From the NCBI GenBank assembly GCA_949152475.1, contig OX424559.1, forward strand, positions 14,539,809 to 14,603,808: a stretch of 64,000 nt of DNA. The letters run 5' to 3'. This stretch comes from Terebella lapidaria. Taxonomy: Eukaryota; Annelida; Polychaeta; Terebellida; Terebellidae. The notes under the pieces were generated by a model. That model did no database searches and was not told the DNA's origin. It saw only the letters and a list, made by a program, of their open reading frames with translations. Below are positions 32,906 to 45,400 of this stretch, piece after piece (the first letter of the stretch is position 1; the number at the start of each line of letters is the position of its first letter). Made by a program: the position numbers and the translations under genes.

Positions 32906-34303
32906 GTGTGTAGGGTTACATGTGATATATATATGCGAGTGTTTGGAAAAAGTTTTCGTACATGTATTAGAATATTTCGAATTGGACGGTTTAAATGTAC
33001 GCTGCTCTCAAGCAAAGAATTTTGGTATGTTTCCTTTTTGGCGATGTCACTTATTCTCTGTTGTCAAGTGTATCGTGTTGCCCTCGCGCGTATGTTTCTC
33101 CCGCTGTCTGGTATCTCACACCATGCCGACTTTGCATCAGACATTGTGATGGATGAACGTTATGATGGTGACTTTATTCCTGGGGATGGCGCCTCCAACA
33201 ATCCTTTCAGCGATCATTTAAATAGTTATTTAAAAGTATTGGATAGCGACGACGCGGCTCCTTTTGACATTGATTGTAGGTATTACGATACTGAGAACAT
33301 TAAGGATATGATTACTGTTGACGATCCGGTAAATTTCACGGCTATGCGTATAAATATTCACAGTCTTTCCGCTAAACTTAATCAGTTAGAAGTATTACTG
33401 AACTGTTTGGGTGTGATAGGACTCAGGTTTGATTTTATTTTGTTATGTGAAACGTTTCTCTCCGAAAAAAACAAAAAACTCTGTCAAATTCAAGGATACA
33501 ATCTGATCAGCAAGGAAAGAGAAGCGAATACACGAGGGGGCGTAGCTATCTACATAAAAACTGATATTGTATTTAAACATCGATCTGATTTAGAACTGCA
33601 TATTGATTCGGAATTTGAGTCCCTTGTGATACAAGCTACCAAGGATCAGAACACAATTTTGGTTGGGGAGGTTTACCGAGTTCCCAATACGAACGAAATA
33701 CAATCCGTACAACGATATGAAACAATCATCGGTAATATAGCTAAATGTAACAAGGATATGATAATAGGAACTGACCAAAATTTCGATTTCATTAAAATTA
33801 ATAGCCATAAAAATACTTCCGACTTGCTAGAATCAATTATATCGCTAGGGTTGCTCCCTACTGTAACACAAGCCACAAGGGTTACACATACTACAGCTAC
33901 GCTGATTGACAATTTTTATATTAATGCCAACTCGTCATACAACAAGGTCAGGACGGGGATATTAGTGACGGATATTTCTGATCATTTACCTATAGTGTTG
34001 CAGCTGAATAGACCAGAATCGATCCACAAATCGAAAACAACTCCTCTAGAATTTCATTCACGTAAATTTGATGATGCGGTGATGCGCAGAATATCAAGCG
34101 AATTATCTTCTTCCAATTGGTTAATATATCAAAATATGAATATTGATGATGCATTCGACCATTTTGCCGAAACTATTAATTCAGCCATTGAAAGGTATGC
34201 GCCACTAAGAAAACATCGAATTACTGCTAAACAAATCATTAAAAAAATCTTGGATAACCCCTGGTATAAGGAAATCAGCGAACACATTGAATATGTTGTT
34301 TAA
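32906..34303 (+). pseudogene. LINE endonuclease ORF, 465 codons
   Basis: Endonuclease motifs appear in order. MRINIHSLSAKLNQL is near residue 148 and LCETFLS (catalytic Glu) follows. Then come GGVAIYIKTD, VGEVYRVPNTN, IIGTDQNFD, and TDISDHLPIV (the terminal SDH). A frameshift near 34260-34300 moves the frame to 34287-34757. The first roughly 100 residues have no clear counterpart and may not be translated. Confidence 0.85.
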
Positions 34304-34757
34304 AAAACAAATGAGTAAACCAAAAACACACACGAGTCATATTAAATATTATTCGTATAAACGTGAGTACAACGAAATCAAACGAGATAGTAAAAAACAA
34401 TACTTCACCGAATTATTAAGTAAACATGAAAATGATCTACGAAAAACATGGGAAACTCTAAACAGCATTCTTGGGAGACGAAACGACAAGTCTTCAATAT
34501 GTAATACTTTTGTCCATGAGGGGGATATACAGAGGACCCTAAAACAATATCAGATGGTTTTTGTAGTGAGATTGGAGAAAATTTTGCAAATGCAATACCC
34601 GTTGCCGAAAAAAAAAATTGACGTATATCACCCGCAAGTTCAACAACAGAATTCCTTTTACATTTCGCCTACTGATCCAGATGTAATAGAACGAATTATA
34701 ACCCATCTTAAAGCCAAAAAAGCTCTGGACATAATAATATCAGTTCCAATTTTATGA
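34287..34757 (+). pseudogene. LINE linker between endonuclease and RT
   Basis: Lys/Asn-rich frame with YYSYKREYNEIKRDSKKQYF and TWETLNSILGRR, typical of the segment before RT in these elements. It is broken at both ends by frame changes. Confidence 0.75.
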
Positions 34758-34835
34758 AACAAATAAAAGATGTAATAGTACCCCATTAGTATCCTAACAA
34801 ACGAGTCCATAGAAGCTGGTTACTTCCCTGCATCC

Positions 34836-35156
34836 TTGAAATTAGCCAAAGTGATTCCGATTTATAATAATAAAGATCCAGAGCAATATACTAACTACAG
34901 ACCAGTTTCTTTACTGCCGTGCATTTCTAAAGTTATTGAAAACGTAATACATAAACGATTATATCACTTTATAAATAGTCGAGGCATATTTTACGATAGT
35001 CAGTATGGATTTCGTCCAAATTATTCTACAATAGACGCTGTTACTGAACTGAGCTCGGAGTTGCTCGAGTCGTTAGATGTTGTACATGTTGTAACTGTTA
35101 TTTTAGACCTCTCAAAGGCTTTTGACACTATAAATCACGACACTATATACCTCTAG
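34836..35156 (+). pseudogene. LINE reverse transcriptase fragment
   Basis: Contains KVIPIYNNKDPEQYTNYRPV, SQYGFRPNYST and DLSKAFDTINH (motif A, first catalytic Asp), then a stop. The catalytic YADD region is absent. Confidence 0.85.
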
Positions 35157-35348
35157 CATAGGTGCACCGCATTGTTCAGGTATAATTTCAAACCATTCAA
35201 ATTGAAATTAGAAATACCTTAAATGGTAAAATAGGCTTTTAATTATGTCTAAGAACAAATTTATACAATATTTTAAAATGATATACATTAATTTAAATTC
35301 CGACGAAAACGTATGTTCGAAAATATATCAGAAAATCTGGTATAGGCT
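35157..35348. other. No gene seen
   Basis: AT-rich gap between the LINE and the next MITE copy. Confidence 0.5.
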
Positions 35349-35472
35349 TGCTTGGTTCTCGCTTACAACTTGGTACTAGTCCATGCAAAAAAAACGGTCA
35401 CCGAACGGCTTGAAAACCCAGGATTTTCGTGTTGGGCTAATATCTCGTGAAATACACTTTATGCAGTATGTA

Positions 35473-37648
35473 CATAGGCGGATCCAGAGGGGGGGGGGGG
35501 TCACAGGGGTCCGGACCCCCCCTTTTCTTAGGTCGCGTGGACTTGGCCACGTTTCCACTTGAACCCCCGCAGAGAGAACATGTTTCCAACCAGCTTTTCA
35601 TGATGGTTTTATAATGGTAGATGTGGAGAGTTGGAAGCACAGAGTTAACAGCATGATCCCAACGGAATCGGTTACAACAAAACATGGGGGTGTTCTGCTC
35701 ATTGGGTGAACAAGTTGGTGTTTATTTGTGTGAAGGGCTTACGTGATTGCTTTGATTCAGCCCTACTGCACATATACCGGTACCACTGACATTTACCCTG
35801 GAAATTCATTTCTGCCATACCCAAAATATATGACATTATACTTGCCAGACGCTTCAAGCTTTGGCACCAACCACGGATAGAGCACGCTGGTGCCCAGACC
35901 AGCAGAGGATGCTAAGAGCAGATACTTGTCACAAGGTTATTAATAGATGTAGCCCGCAAGACGAAAAGGATACTGTACCCAGATTTTCTGGATTACAAAA
36001 GGCGTACGACTGTGTTGTCTGCTACAAGTTAATATCATACCTTGACGCCAAGGGATGTGGATCTACCTTCTTGCGAGCCATCCAGCATTCTCTACAATCT
36101 CATGGAATCATAGGTGAAGGAAGTTCCAGACGTCAGATGGCATGAAACAAGGTAGCTCGACAAGTTGCCCTCGTTCACAGCTTATATTGATGCTACGATA
36201 GATGCCGTGAATGAGTCTCTGTCTGATGACTGGCTTGAGGATAATCATATCCTATTGATGGACGACATGATAGTGCTAGCGACCAGCAGGCAATCATTTT
36301 GTGATAAGCTTCGCCGGCTGAAGGACTGCGCAGATGCCATTGGTATGCAGCTACATCCAACAAAATCACAATTTCTAGTTATAAACTCTCAGGATAAGGA
36401 GCCGATCACCACTGACGCTGTCACCATCTCCCAGACTGATAAGTATAACTATCTTGGTTCTCTGATCTCCAGTAACCCAATCTCAGCACAAGTCCGCGAT
36501 CACATATCTAGCAAACGTCTACATGAGAGGATTTTTTTTCTTTTTTGACAAAAAAACTCTGGCTGTCCATACATGTATGTCATCAAACGTAATTTTGGAC
36601 AAGTGCACTAACACTGCTATGTTATATTCTTGTGAGACATGGCTTACTCCTGATCTAAGGGCTGCGGAATCAACATACAACTACACCCTCAAGTAGACGT
36701 AATGACCTTGCTCTCTTGGAAGCTGGTGTACCAAGCTCCAAAGATTACATCCAGAATCGGCAGAAGCGGTTTCTTGCCACGCTGAGATCTGTACACACTC
36801 AGGACTATGTCACCAAATCAATAGACTTAGCGGTGCATACCAAAAGCCCAATGGGCAGACAAATCAGGAGATTGGATGCTTTTCCCGCTATCAGCACCAA
36901 CTCGTTCCTGGACAAAAGGTGTGAGATTCTGACTCATCTAGACGCAAAGGTTACAGTTGAACCCTTCTCTCCGACCTGCTCCAATTTTGTCAGATCCTCG
37001 AGTTGAAGAACACCACCGTAATGACTACCATAGACTAGGGCTCTCGTCTCACTACTTGCGGAGCGAGACTGGACGTTGGTCCAGGATCCTTTTTGACCAG
37101 AGAACTTGCCAGTGTGGACATCCCACTCAGGATGAAAAATATGTATTGTTGTTCTGCCCTCGGATCGAACCACTAGAGTCCAGTATAATTTGACACATTA
37201 CCACACATTGGGGGATCTGTTTTCTCATGAAAATGAACTGCTACTAACGAAGTACTGTTCCGAGGTGTTGAGATTTTTCCGGACATAATATATAGCTTAT
37301 CCATGGTTTCGTATTTACCTGTACTTATTCCCACTATGTTGCTTCGCCCCGTGGAGAGCACAATTTCGGGTCTTTTCTCATGAACTCAACATCTTGGTAT
37401 GATCATGCCTATGACTATGCTGATGTTCATTGAATCCTTAAAAAAAACTGTGGGCTGTTTGCATTAAAATTTCTTGCTTGAAGTTCACCTGAACACTCGA
37501 GAATTATTGCTCTGTACAGCCCCCAGAAACACTCCCAGAGCCCTTATATTTGCAAAATTTTCTCGGGGGGCTTACGGCGCCCCCCGAACCCCCAGACCGA
37601 ACTAAATGGACCCCCCCCCCCTTCCTATAATTCCTGGATCCGCCTATG
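35473..37648. mobile_element. TIR element CATAGGCGGATCCAG with 5-bp TSD
   Basis: Perfect 15-bp inverted ends at 35473-35487 and 37634-37648, each followed inward by a long G/C run. ATGTA flanks both sides (35468-35472 and 37649-37653). It sits inside the MITE 35349-37741 and carries a reverse-transcriptase remnant. hAT- or other cut-and-paste-type ends are possible. No transposase was seen. Confidence 0.7.
35861..37200 (+). pseudogene. Decayed non-LTR reverse transcriptase remnant
   Basis: Fragments in several frames. 35990-36110 has GLQKAYDCV..KLISYL (motif A-like). 36165-36548 has ILLMDDMIVLATSR (catalytic DD), then LHPTKSQFLVI. 36716-37006 is a C-terminal region, and 37060-37180 has GRWSRILFDQRTCQCGHPTQ with later Cys, a zinc-like tail. 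Frameshifts and stops separate them. It differs from the LINE at 32906. Confidence 0.75.
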
Positions 37649-37741
37649 ATGTATGTGCCAATAAATGTGTCAGAGCCATGAAATACCTTCATATCCATTT
37701 AACGGAAACAATTTGGATGGTCTACAGGTGCATATATGTGG

Positions 37742-40142
37742 TACAAGGTGCTGGGCTTGCGAAGCCTTCATATTTTAAACTGGTCGTTTAATTAGGACAG
37801 GTAGTTTATTCATGTGTTCATGGGAGGCGGAGGATATGGTAGCAATTTTTTGAGGGAGGGGGGGGGGGGGTGTAACGTTGAGTACGACACATTCAGCTGT
37901 CCTGGTGCTGATGATGTGCTCGAGCTCTAGTGTCGACTCTCGCAGTTAGCTGCCTTTTCTTGTTGATGAGGTTTCATTTGTTCATTAATTATTGTTATTT
38001 TGAAATCGTTATCTTTTGTAGTATTGTACATTCCATGTTTCTTTACTCCATACTTGCTGCTGGCTAAATTACAGACACTATATACATCCTTCATGTCGGC
38101 GCATGCTTACTCAAGGGGGGAATTCTAGCCAGGGGGGGGGGGGAGAACTCTCAGTTCTTTACACCAGCTTTCCAATGGTCTCGTTTTCTAACCCGGATCT
38201 CGAGAGACAAGAATTCAAGCAAATAAGTACGGATCGAAGTTTTCGTGTTACATGAAATACGATAAACAGCGCCCCTCCCCCTCCACCGCCCCCACACACA
38301 TCTAGCCACACTCTTCAGACGTTGTCAAGGAAACCAATCAAGCTATTCTTGAGTTGCCAAACCACTGATTATAGAGCCACGCCGATGGAGACTAGTCATT
38401 TCGGATCTGTAACCAAGGGCACATATCCTGTGGCTCCACCAACCATCCAAAACGACAACTAACTTGGAGAACCAATTTGGGGCAAGAAGATCCCATCTAA
38501 AGCAGCCAATGGTAATATTCATACTATGGCTCTGTCGCAGCGGACCCGTGACAAGTTTGACTGGTCTGCTCGCAGAATGCGTGATATTATGGAAGCTCTG
38601 GTGACAACGTCTAGACGAATCAGCGTGCATTGAAACTACAGGCGTGTAACAAATGTACTAACTAGTATTTACGGTCTCATGTATCAGTTGCGAGTCTCGC
38701 ATGGTTCTGTGATCTCCTGACAATGAAACCAAAATTACAATACCTGAAGATTACGAACTTGTCGGTCACCTATTTCATGGTTTTTCGTTTCGGACTTCTC
38801 AATTATTATTTAGTCGGTTGTTGGGTACGTGTTCCATCATCATTCCATCAAGTGATAGTTAAATGTATAATATAATTGAACTATATTTTACGCACTGTCT
38901 GGCGATATCGTGTGTGTTTCGATAATAATGTTGGTTTTATTTTCTTGTTTGAGAAAAAAAAAATGATGTAAGTTTTTTTTTATTGTCATCACCAGAATCT
39001 TATGGTATTAATGCCTATAGGTTGATACACATACTTCAAGATGCTTCCCAAGTGGCTCATAATTACAATAACGTACTTTAAGAAGACGGACGGGTGAAGT
39101 ACATACTTTTTAAAAATCTTCATACATTCTCAGGATACCAAGGAGCTCATGATTTTCAGTTGTGTATGAGTTCACAACAAACACATTTCATTTCAGAGAT
39201 TTTTCACTGTTATCATTACAAAAACATATTTTTCAGATAACATGGATGTTTGCAACTCTCTTTGTATTGATATATGTTTAGTATAACCTTATATGCGTGG
39301 TTACTATGTTCAACGCCACTGTCAGTATGATGGTGCCGTACTTGCTATCCTTTGGACTCAACAGCACATATCCCCTTGTCTCCTATCTCCCTTCTTGATT
39401 GCATGCTGACCGTCTTCGCATTCAATATTCAACGGTTTCAGACAAATCGGGTTTCCCATTAAACGTTATGATCTTCGCATACAAGCAATGCTTCCCTGGA
39501 CGGCGACGGGTACCATTTTACCTGCACCAAATGACATCGGACAGTCCGGTGAACAAAGACTCCCCCCATCCCATTCCACCCATGTGCAAGGAGGTTATTA
39601 GGCGAGGCGTCACACGGTGTGCCTCTCTGGCGACAGTTTACCAGTTACAGTGCTGCGCGCACCTTGCACGATCACTCAACCGTGCCGGGTGGATCGATGT
39701 CTGACACCGTCTCTTCCTATCCGCGGATGTGCACTCGGAGTGAAGCAGTGGGGAAGGGAGGAGGGAGGGTAGCGGTAAAGACCGGGAACTGTCACCGTCT
39801 GGATAAAAGGGGGAGAGATGAATATTAAAGGGAACCGAATGGGTGACAGGTAGGAGCCTATAACACTAAGGCCAGACGTGTGAATATTCAGTGTAGCATA
39901 GTCTCAAGACAGTGAGTGGTTCTGGCTCAGATCAGTTATGCGGGTCTTCTCGGTTTGGGGTCTATTTCACCGAGAATTTCTAGCTGCCTAAGTAATCATT
40001 AGCATGGGAGTAAGTAGGCTGAATCGTAAACATATTCGGCAAAAGTTGATTAGATTTTTTTTTTAGCCCGTACTAGTTCACTAAAAACATGCCATTCAAT
40101 CAGTCTGACATTTTGAGCCCATTTTTGATACACGAGAATAAT

Positions 40143-40144
<2 letters not shown>
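37742..40144. other. Intergenic, no gene recognised
   Basis: Holds G-runs near 37857 and 38130 and a diverged single copy of the 363-bp repeat at about 38770-39020. A somewhat GC-richer stretch lies at 39500-39830. No ORF here looks like a protein I know. Confidence 0.5.

Positions 40145-40145
<1 letters not shown>

Positions 40146-40216
<71 letters not shown>
40146..40216. repeat. AT dinucleotide microsatellite
   Basis: About 35 uninterrupted AT units. Confidence 0.97.
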
Positions 40217-40218
<2 letters not shown>

Positions 40219-42369
40219 TATGATACCATAAGGAGCCGTGATACCATAAGGAGCCGTGGTCCCTTACCCACCTCTTGTTTTCTTAAGCGATGTGCAAAGT
40301 AAATCTGATCAAGAAATTATACGCACGTCACCACCATTCTGTAGGCATAATTACACATTTCATTTCAGAGATTTTTGAAACTCGCACTGAATTACCTAAT
40401 GTTATCCCCCCCCCCCCCCCATGGATCCACGGACTTTTCTCATTTCGTGCCTCGTATTGGGAACTCGAAATTGTTTTTGTATGGTGACAGTCGATTACCG
40501 ATCATTCCAAAACTAAATCTAACTCTAACCAATAGTCTTAATCGACACGCAATCTAAACACAGCAACTAGAAACGACACACAACCAATTACTCAATATGA
40601 TAGTTATTACTGATTTCGCTACTTACTTATCATTTACACCGAGCATGATACATGTCCACCACCTTCAATCGGACGTGGCTCACCGTTCATCTGTATCCTT
40701 CACTGCCCGATAACTAGACAGTTAAATGTGTCTGGCCTGTATTCCTGGTTTGTCGTGGGATCGATACGACAGCTTCAGGCATCAACAGCTCTGCGCCATT
40801 TTGTCGGCGACCATGCTCAGCGGAGCGCGCATTGCATTTCGGGTGAAATATTCCGTGTCTGCTGGGAAGATTTAAAAGAAAATAATGTAAATTTCAACGG
40901 CCGTGTAGGAATTCAGCGGGGAATAAGCGAGAAATCTCCCTAGGAATCCAGAGAGTTTCACGTGGATCACCACTGCATGTGTTTTGCCTCAGCGCGATGT
41001 ATCAGATGGAATAATTCGATTCCTTTCACATTCACCGACATTACAGCACCAAACGGAAAGCCGTGATCGGCGAAATGAGGCAGTAACTGACTTCCAAACG
41101 ACATATAAGGTAAACAACATATATTTTAACCTATATACTTGTCTCACATGCCATAGATGAATAACAGTTAATTAATGTTTACATTTCCAATAAATTATAT
41201 CATGTATATTAAGAACATATTCGGAAATAATATGATTATTAGCCACGGGGAAGAGCTTCACAAAATCCATCTGATGCTACCTTCAACAAAAAGTTATTGG
41301 CGCTGATGACTAGCAAGTTTTTGATAGAGGACGAAAAATCGTATAGTACTTCTTCGTTGTTGTTTCATAGTGCAGTTGTGAAGGGATTGAATCTGTTACA
41401 TTTTGATCCAATAAATCATTCTCTTCATTTATCTAAGAAAACGTACACTTTTCGTTCATTCACTCGATATCTAATAGGTTTAAATCATTTCAGAAATAAT
41501 GTTTTGCTGTATATCATCGAAAATCGTGAACTAAACTGAAATCTTTGGATTGTGTTTTTTTATCTTACCAAACTATGTGTGTTATATGTACAATAAAAGC
41601 CTAGAATATTATATTGCCCTACATATTCACAATATTATGTACACGTATGTCAGATGTTGGAAAAAAAAGTTTACCATCGTCAAACAATGGCTGAGTCCGT
41701 ACGCATTCTTGGAATAGTATTCGCACAATAACAGCGTTCGATATTGCACACTCGTGAACCACGGGGTTTGCACAATCGAAGAAATGACGTGTAAATGTAC
41801 TTAATTCCGCAGATAGATGAACATACCTCAAGGCAATGTTTGTCCAAGCGCTCACCGAATCAACATAGGTAGTCCTGCTCCAATATATGACTTCGATTCG
41901 TGCGCCCGACACGGGTATATCTTATTGACCGCCTTTCTCTCCCCAGTTCGATAAACCCTCAAAACCTTTGTGTTAACAATATTGTGTGATTGCAGCGAGC
42001 GTAGTTATAATGGGAAACTCGTTCCTCATCGATAATATTCGGAGAATACAGTCACGTATGCACCATATGATATATTTATTATTATACATTTGTACATATG
42101 GATATGTACTGTATGGCATGTAACTCCTGAATGTTTTATCCAATTTGAACGGAAGAAATATTTAATTCCTATGGGTCATTCGATTTACAGATAATTCCCG
42201 GTAGTTATGCTGAAATTTACCTGTTATATTCAGTGCTGCAGTCCATTCAATCAAAATATGCGAAAGCAAACGTGTCAACAACAGTAGATCTATTTACAAG
42301 ACATACCAGTGCACATAATACGTCGAGATGGGGCCTAATGGTTGTCATGTTGATTGCAGGAAAATCGAA
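40217..42369. promoter_or_regulatory. Upstream region of the lectin/EGF/sushi gene
   Basis: No coding exon was identified. 40720-41100 is richer in CpG (GCGGAGCGCGCATTGC) than its surroundings and could hold a promoter or 5' UTR exon. This is only a compositional hint. Confidence 0.25.
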
Positions 42370-42433
42370 ATGGGTCGATTTCATGAGATATGTTGTTTCT
42401 TCTTGGCTTTGAACACATACTACTTCACGGACG
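42370..42433 (+). CDS. Exon 1, signal peptide
   Basis: ATG at 42370 gives [19 protein letters not shown], a short hydrophobic leader, then donor GTAAGT in phase 1. An overlapping ATG in another frame (42348) runs into a stop, so this start is preferred. It could be preceded by non-coding exons. Confidence 0.65.
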
Positions 42434-45400
42434 GTAAGTATCTCGGTCTCCACACTGTGTAACCTAAATTACTATGTAAGTTTTCCTTCTTTGAATCAAT
42501 GGACTACAATTCATTTAATTGAGTTTATCGATAAATGTCTGTTGCCCCCTCAATAGCTGCTTGTCCTGCGGGCTGGACGCTGATTGGTTCCACGTGTCAC
42601 GTGGTCCTCAGTAAAAACACACCCTTTGCGCATGCGCTGGAGGCCAGGCAGCTATGCCAGAGTCACGGGGCAGATATGACGTCATTTCCGGACGTGTCAG
42701 AGCAAACGGCGATCTACCCTCAACTACAGGCAGATGTGAGTTCTGGGGTGAAAAAAAGGTTGATCTCTTTCTATATATAATGGGAAATACCCGATATCGA
42801 GTCTTTGTGCAAGGTTGTTACGTTAGGTAAAGAGTTATTCGAAGGTTTGGATAGCAAACACCCTTATGTTCATATCTCATCAATTAACGGATAATTGTAA
42901 TAATTGTGAATGAGGAACTGAATAATTGATTTATTACCATCACTTCATGTTTTTATTTCTAATCATTTTGATATGAATATTAATGGCTTTTAAAAAACCC
43001 TTTCTGTTGTTGCGATAGGCTAGCAACCCGGTCCAGGCGTACATTGGACTGTCTGACATACAGGAGGCCGGGAATTACTCATGGCTTGATAATACTACGT
43101 CACTCACGTATTCAAATTTTTCAGGTAATTAACTGTTATACACCTATAGCCTCGACAAACGTAGGAGTATTTTTTTTCAGTATGTACGATATATTATTTT
43201 ATTGCCCGCGCATACCTGCGTTCAGTGTTATTTCTAGAACAGTAATTGTATCGCCCATTGTAATCAAACCATTCCATGTTTTACAATGTCAGGATAGCGA
43301 ACTTGATGAGAAATGTGTTTATCCCGTCAGTACATCCCATTAGATCTAACGATATTTTGGAAATAAAATATTTTGAATTGATCAGATAACGCTCGGGCAA
43401 GTTTCCTGCTGTTCAATGTGAAACAAATAACATGATATGTCTAAATGATGTGAAAATGTTGATTCGTTTGATGACTCTTGAGAATTTAAGTAGTGATTTC
43501 CACATAATGCGATAGTTAACAAGTATTTTCGAATCTGAGAGACATATCAGCCAATATCAGTATTACATCATCAATGCTTGTATATAGATTGGGGTGCGAT
43601 GTGAGTATCAACCTATTGCAACCAACAGAACTATATTTTGATGATGTCAATATCAAACCTAAGTACAACATTTTTGGAATAAAAATAAAGCTTGGCAAAG
43701 AATTTACAACCAAGTGGATTTTATGGATCAGTCCATTACCACCAATTTAAATCAGACCTTGCCGACGCAACTACCGAATATTGACCTGTACAAAACTCTA
43801 ATTATGATGGAATCGATAGAAAAACCCAAATGAAGAAATTCCAGCACATGATGGTTTTTTTTTTAATAATTCCGAGTTTGAGGGTCAATTGGATATCGTA
43901 CATCCTGAATGAATGATACCATTGACCCGTTGCCTTTTCAGCCATCTAGAAATTAGGTTACAGATTGACAATGATTCTAACCTATCAGGGATTTTATGAC
44001 AAACGTGAGGCTTCAGTTTTCCAACAGTCAACTTCTTTGTCCAATAGTGAACGTTCCACCGAGGCATATGATATTTTTCTGCACCATATCCCAAAATCCA
44101 GAGCTAGCAGGAACTTTGTTTACCGAAGTGCCCGGTTGCTCTATAAACTGCTGCGATATTGACGTGTTGTTCAATAAAGATACCCCCCCCCCCCTCCCTT
44201 AAAGAATTATATAGACGTCATCACGATCTGGTTGATAAATCCCGGTACACCAAATCGATGACAATTTAACAGGCAAATGTTTGTTTGCACATGTTTTTTT
44301 TTTAGAATTCACGACGGGTATCGTAAGTGGTGCAGGAAATGCTCACTTTATCCGGAACACCTGATTTAATTGCCTTGAGGCCGTGTAAGGGACATTCATT
44401 CACTTGCACTCAAAAGTCACTTTAACCTGACACTGGATTTGGAGGTTAGATAACAGACTAACTTTAGACAAGTATACGTTATACTCGGCCTTGGTACGAT
44501 GTCTATGATGTATACATATAAAACCACATTAGGTCTCTCTAATGGTAACTTCAGAGTAACAGTCATGTAAACAATTCCTCTGAACTCAAGTCAAATCCAA
44601 GCGATTCTTCCAATGACTTCCATGTCTTACTGTATGGTACGGGACGGCTTTCACTTTTACGCCGTGTACTTGGATCCATCTCATTGCGACCACATCTCTT
44701 TCTTGATCCCCTCGAAAAGCAAAACCATGTTGTCCTGTGTTGAACGATAAATGACTCATCAGAAGCCTGAATCTAGTCATCTGTAAGATTTCACAAGTAG
44801 AATTATAAAAGAAACCGTCTATTCGAAATATGCCGCCATCTATACTCCCGTGTCACGGAAGAAACCAATTCGGTGTCATTTCTCCATCACGGTAAATGCT
44901 CCGTTCGTGTGCTTCATATCAATTCATCACCAAATTCCTTTGGTCAAGAAAAAGAAAGTTGGTTTCAAAATGTTATTCACGCCAAATGGACCGTTAAGAC
45001 TCTATATGCCTGATTATAACAATCATATTGCGTCATATCCGTTACAGTCAGAGAATTCACTATTCTAAAAATGGGGGATGCCCTGGATCCCCCGCAGAAT
45101 GGTGGGGGATATTTTGCTATGGCTGGTTGTTGACCCAAGCTGGTTGGCATTGCACACGAACAGTTTCAAGGCCACAGCACGCACAGAACGGCTCGGACGA
45201 CGAACGATATATATGGGTTGTCAGGCATGAAAATCAGTCGTTTTAAGGGGGGTACCCTCAGAGTTCGAACCGTAGCAAAAAATCCAATTCATCAACTAAT
45301 ATTTTCCTGACTATAGTGAGATGAGGAAATGAATTGGCTGGCTTTGTATATAAGCTGCTAATGTTCATCTTGTTCTAGGACGGAGCTATGGAGACTTGAA

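Larger units (their letters stand above)
32906..35156 (+). mobile_element. Non-LTR retrotransposon, 3'-truncated (Jockey/CR1 type)
   Basis: An AP endonuclease domain is followed by linker and the start of a reverse transcriptase, in three frames. The similarity stops just after RT motif A, so the 3' part with the rest of RT and the tail is missing. It is a dead copy. The clade is inferred from motif style, not from a search. Confidence 0.85.
35349..37741. mobile_element. Second copy of the 21479 MITE, interrupted and incomplete
   Basis: The left end TGCTTGGTTCTCGC and the next about 120 bases match 21479-21600. The match resumes after the insert at about 37649 (AATAAATGTGTCAGAGCCATG) and fades near 37741. 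The right half of the MITE is missing. Confidence 0.72.

Noticed and set aside
38343..39828. Several 60-100 codon ORFs in the intergenic region
   Set aside because: No recognisable motifs, low complexity or overlapping opposite frames; consistent with chance.
40050..40271. ORF of alternating Ile-Tyr
   Set aside because: Produced by the AT microsatellite.
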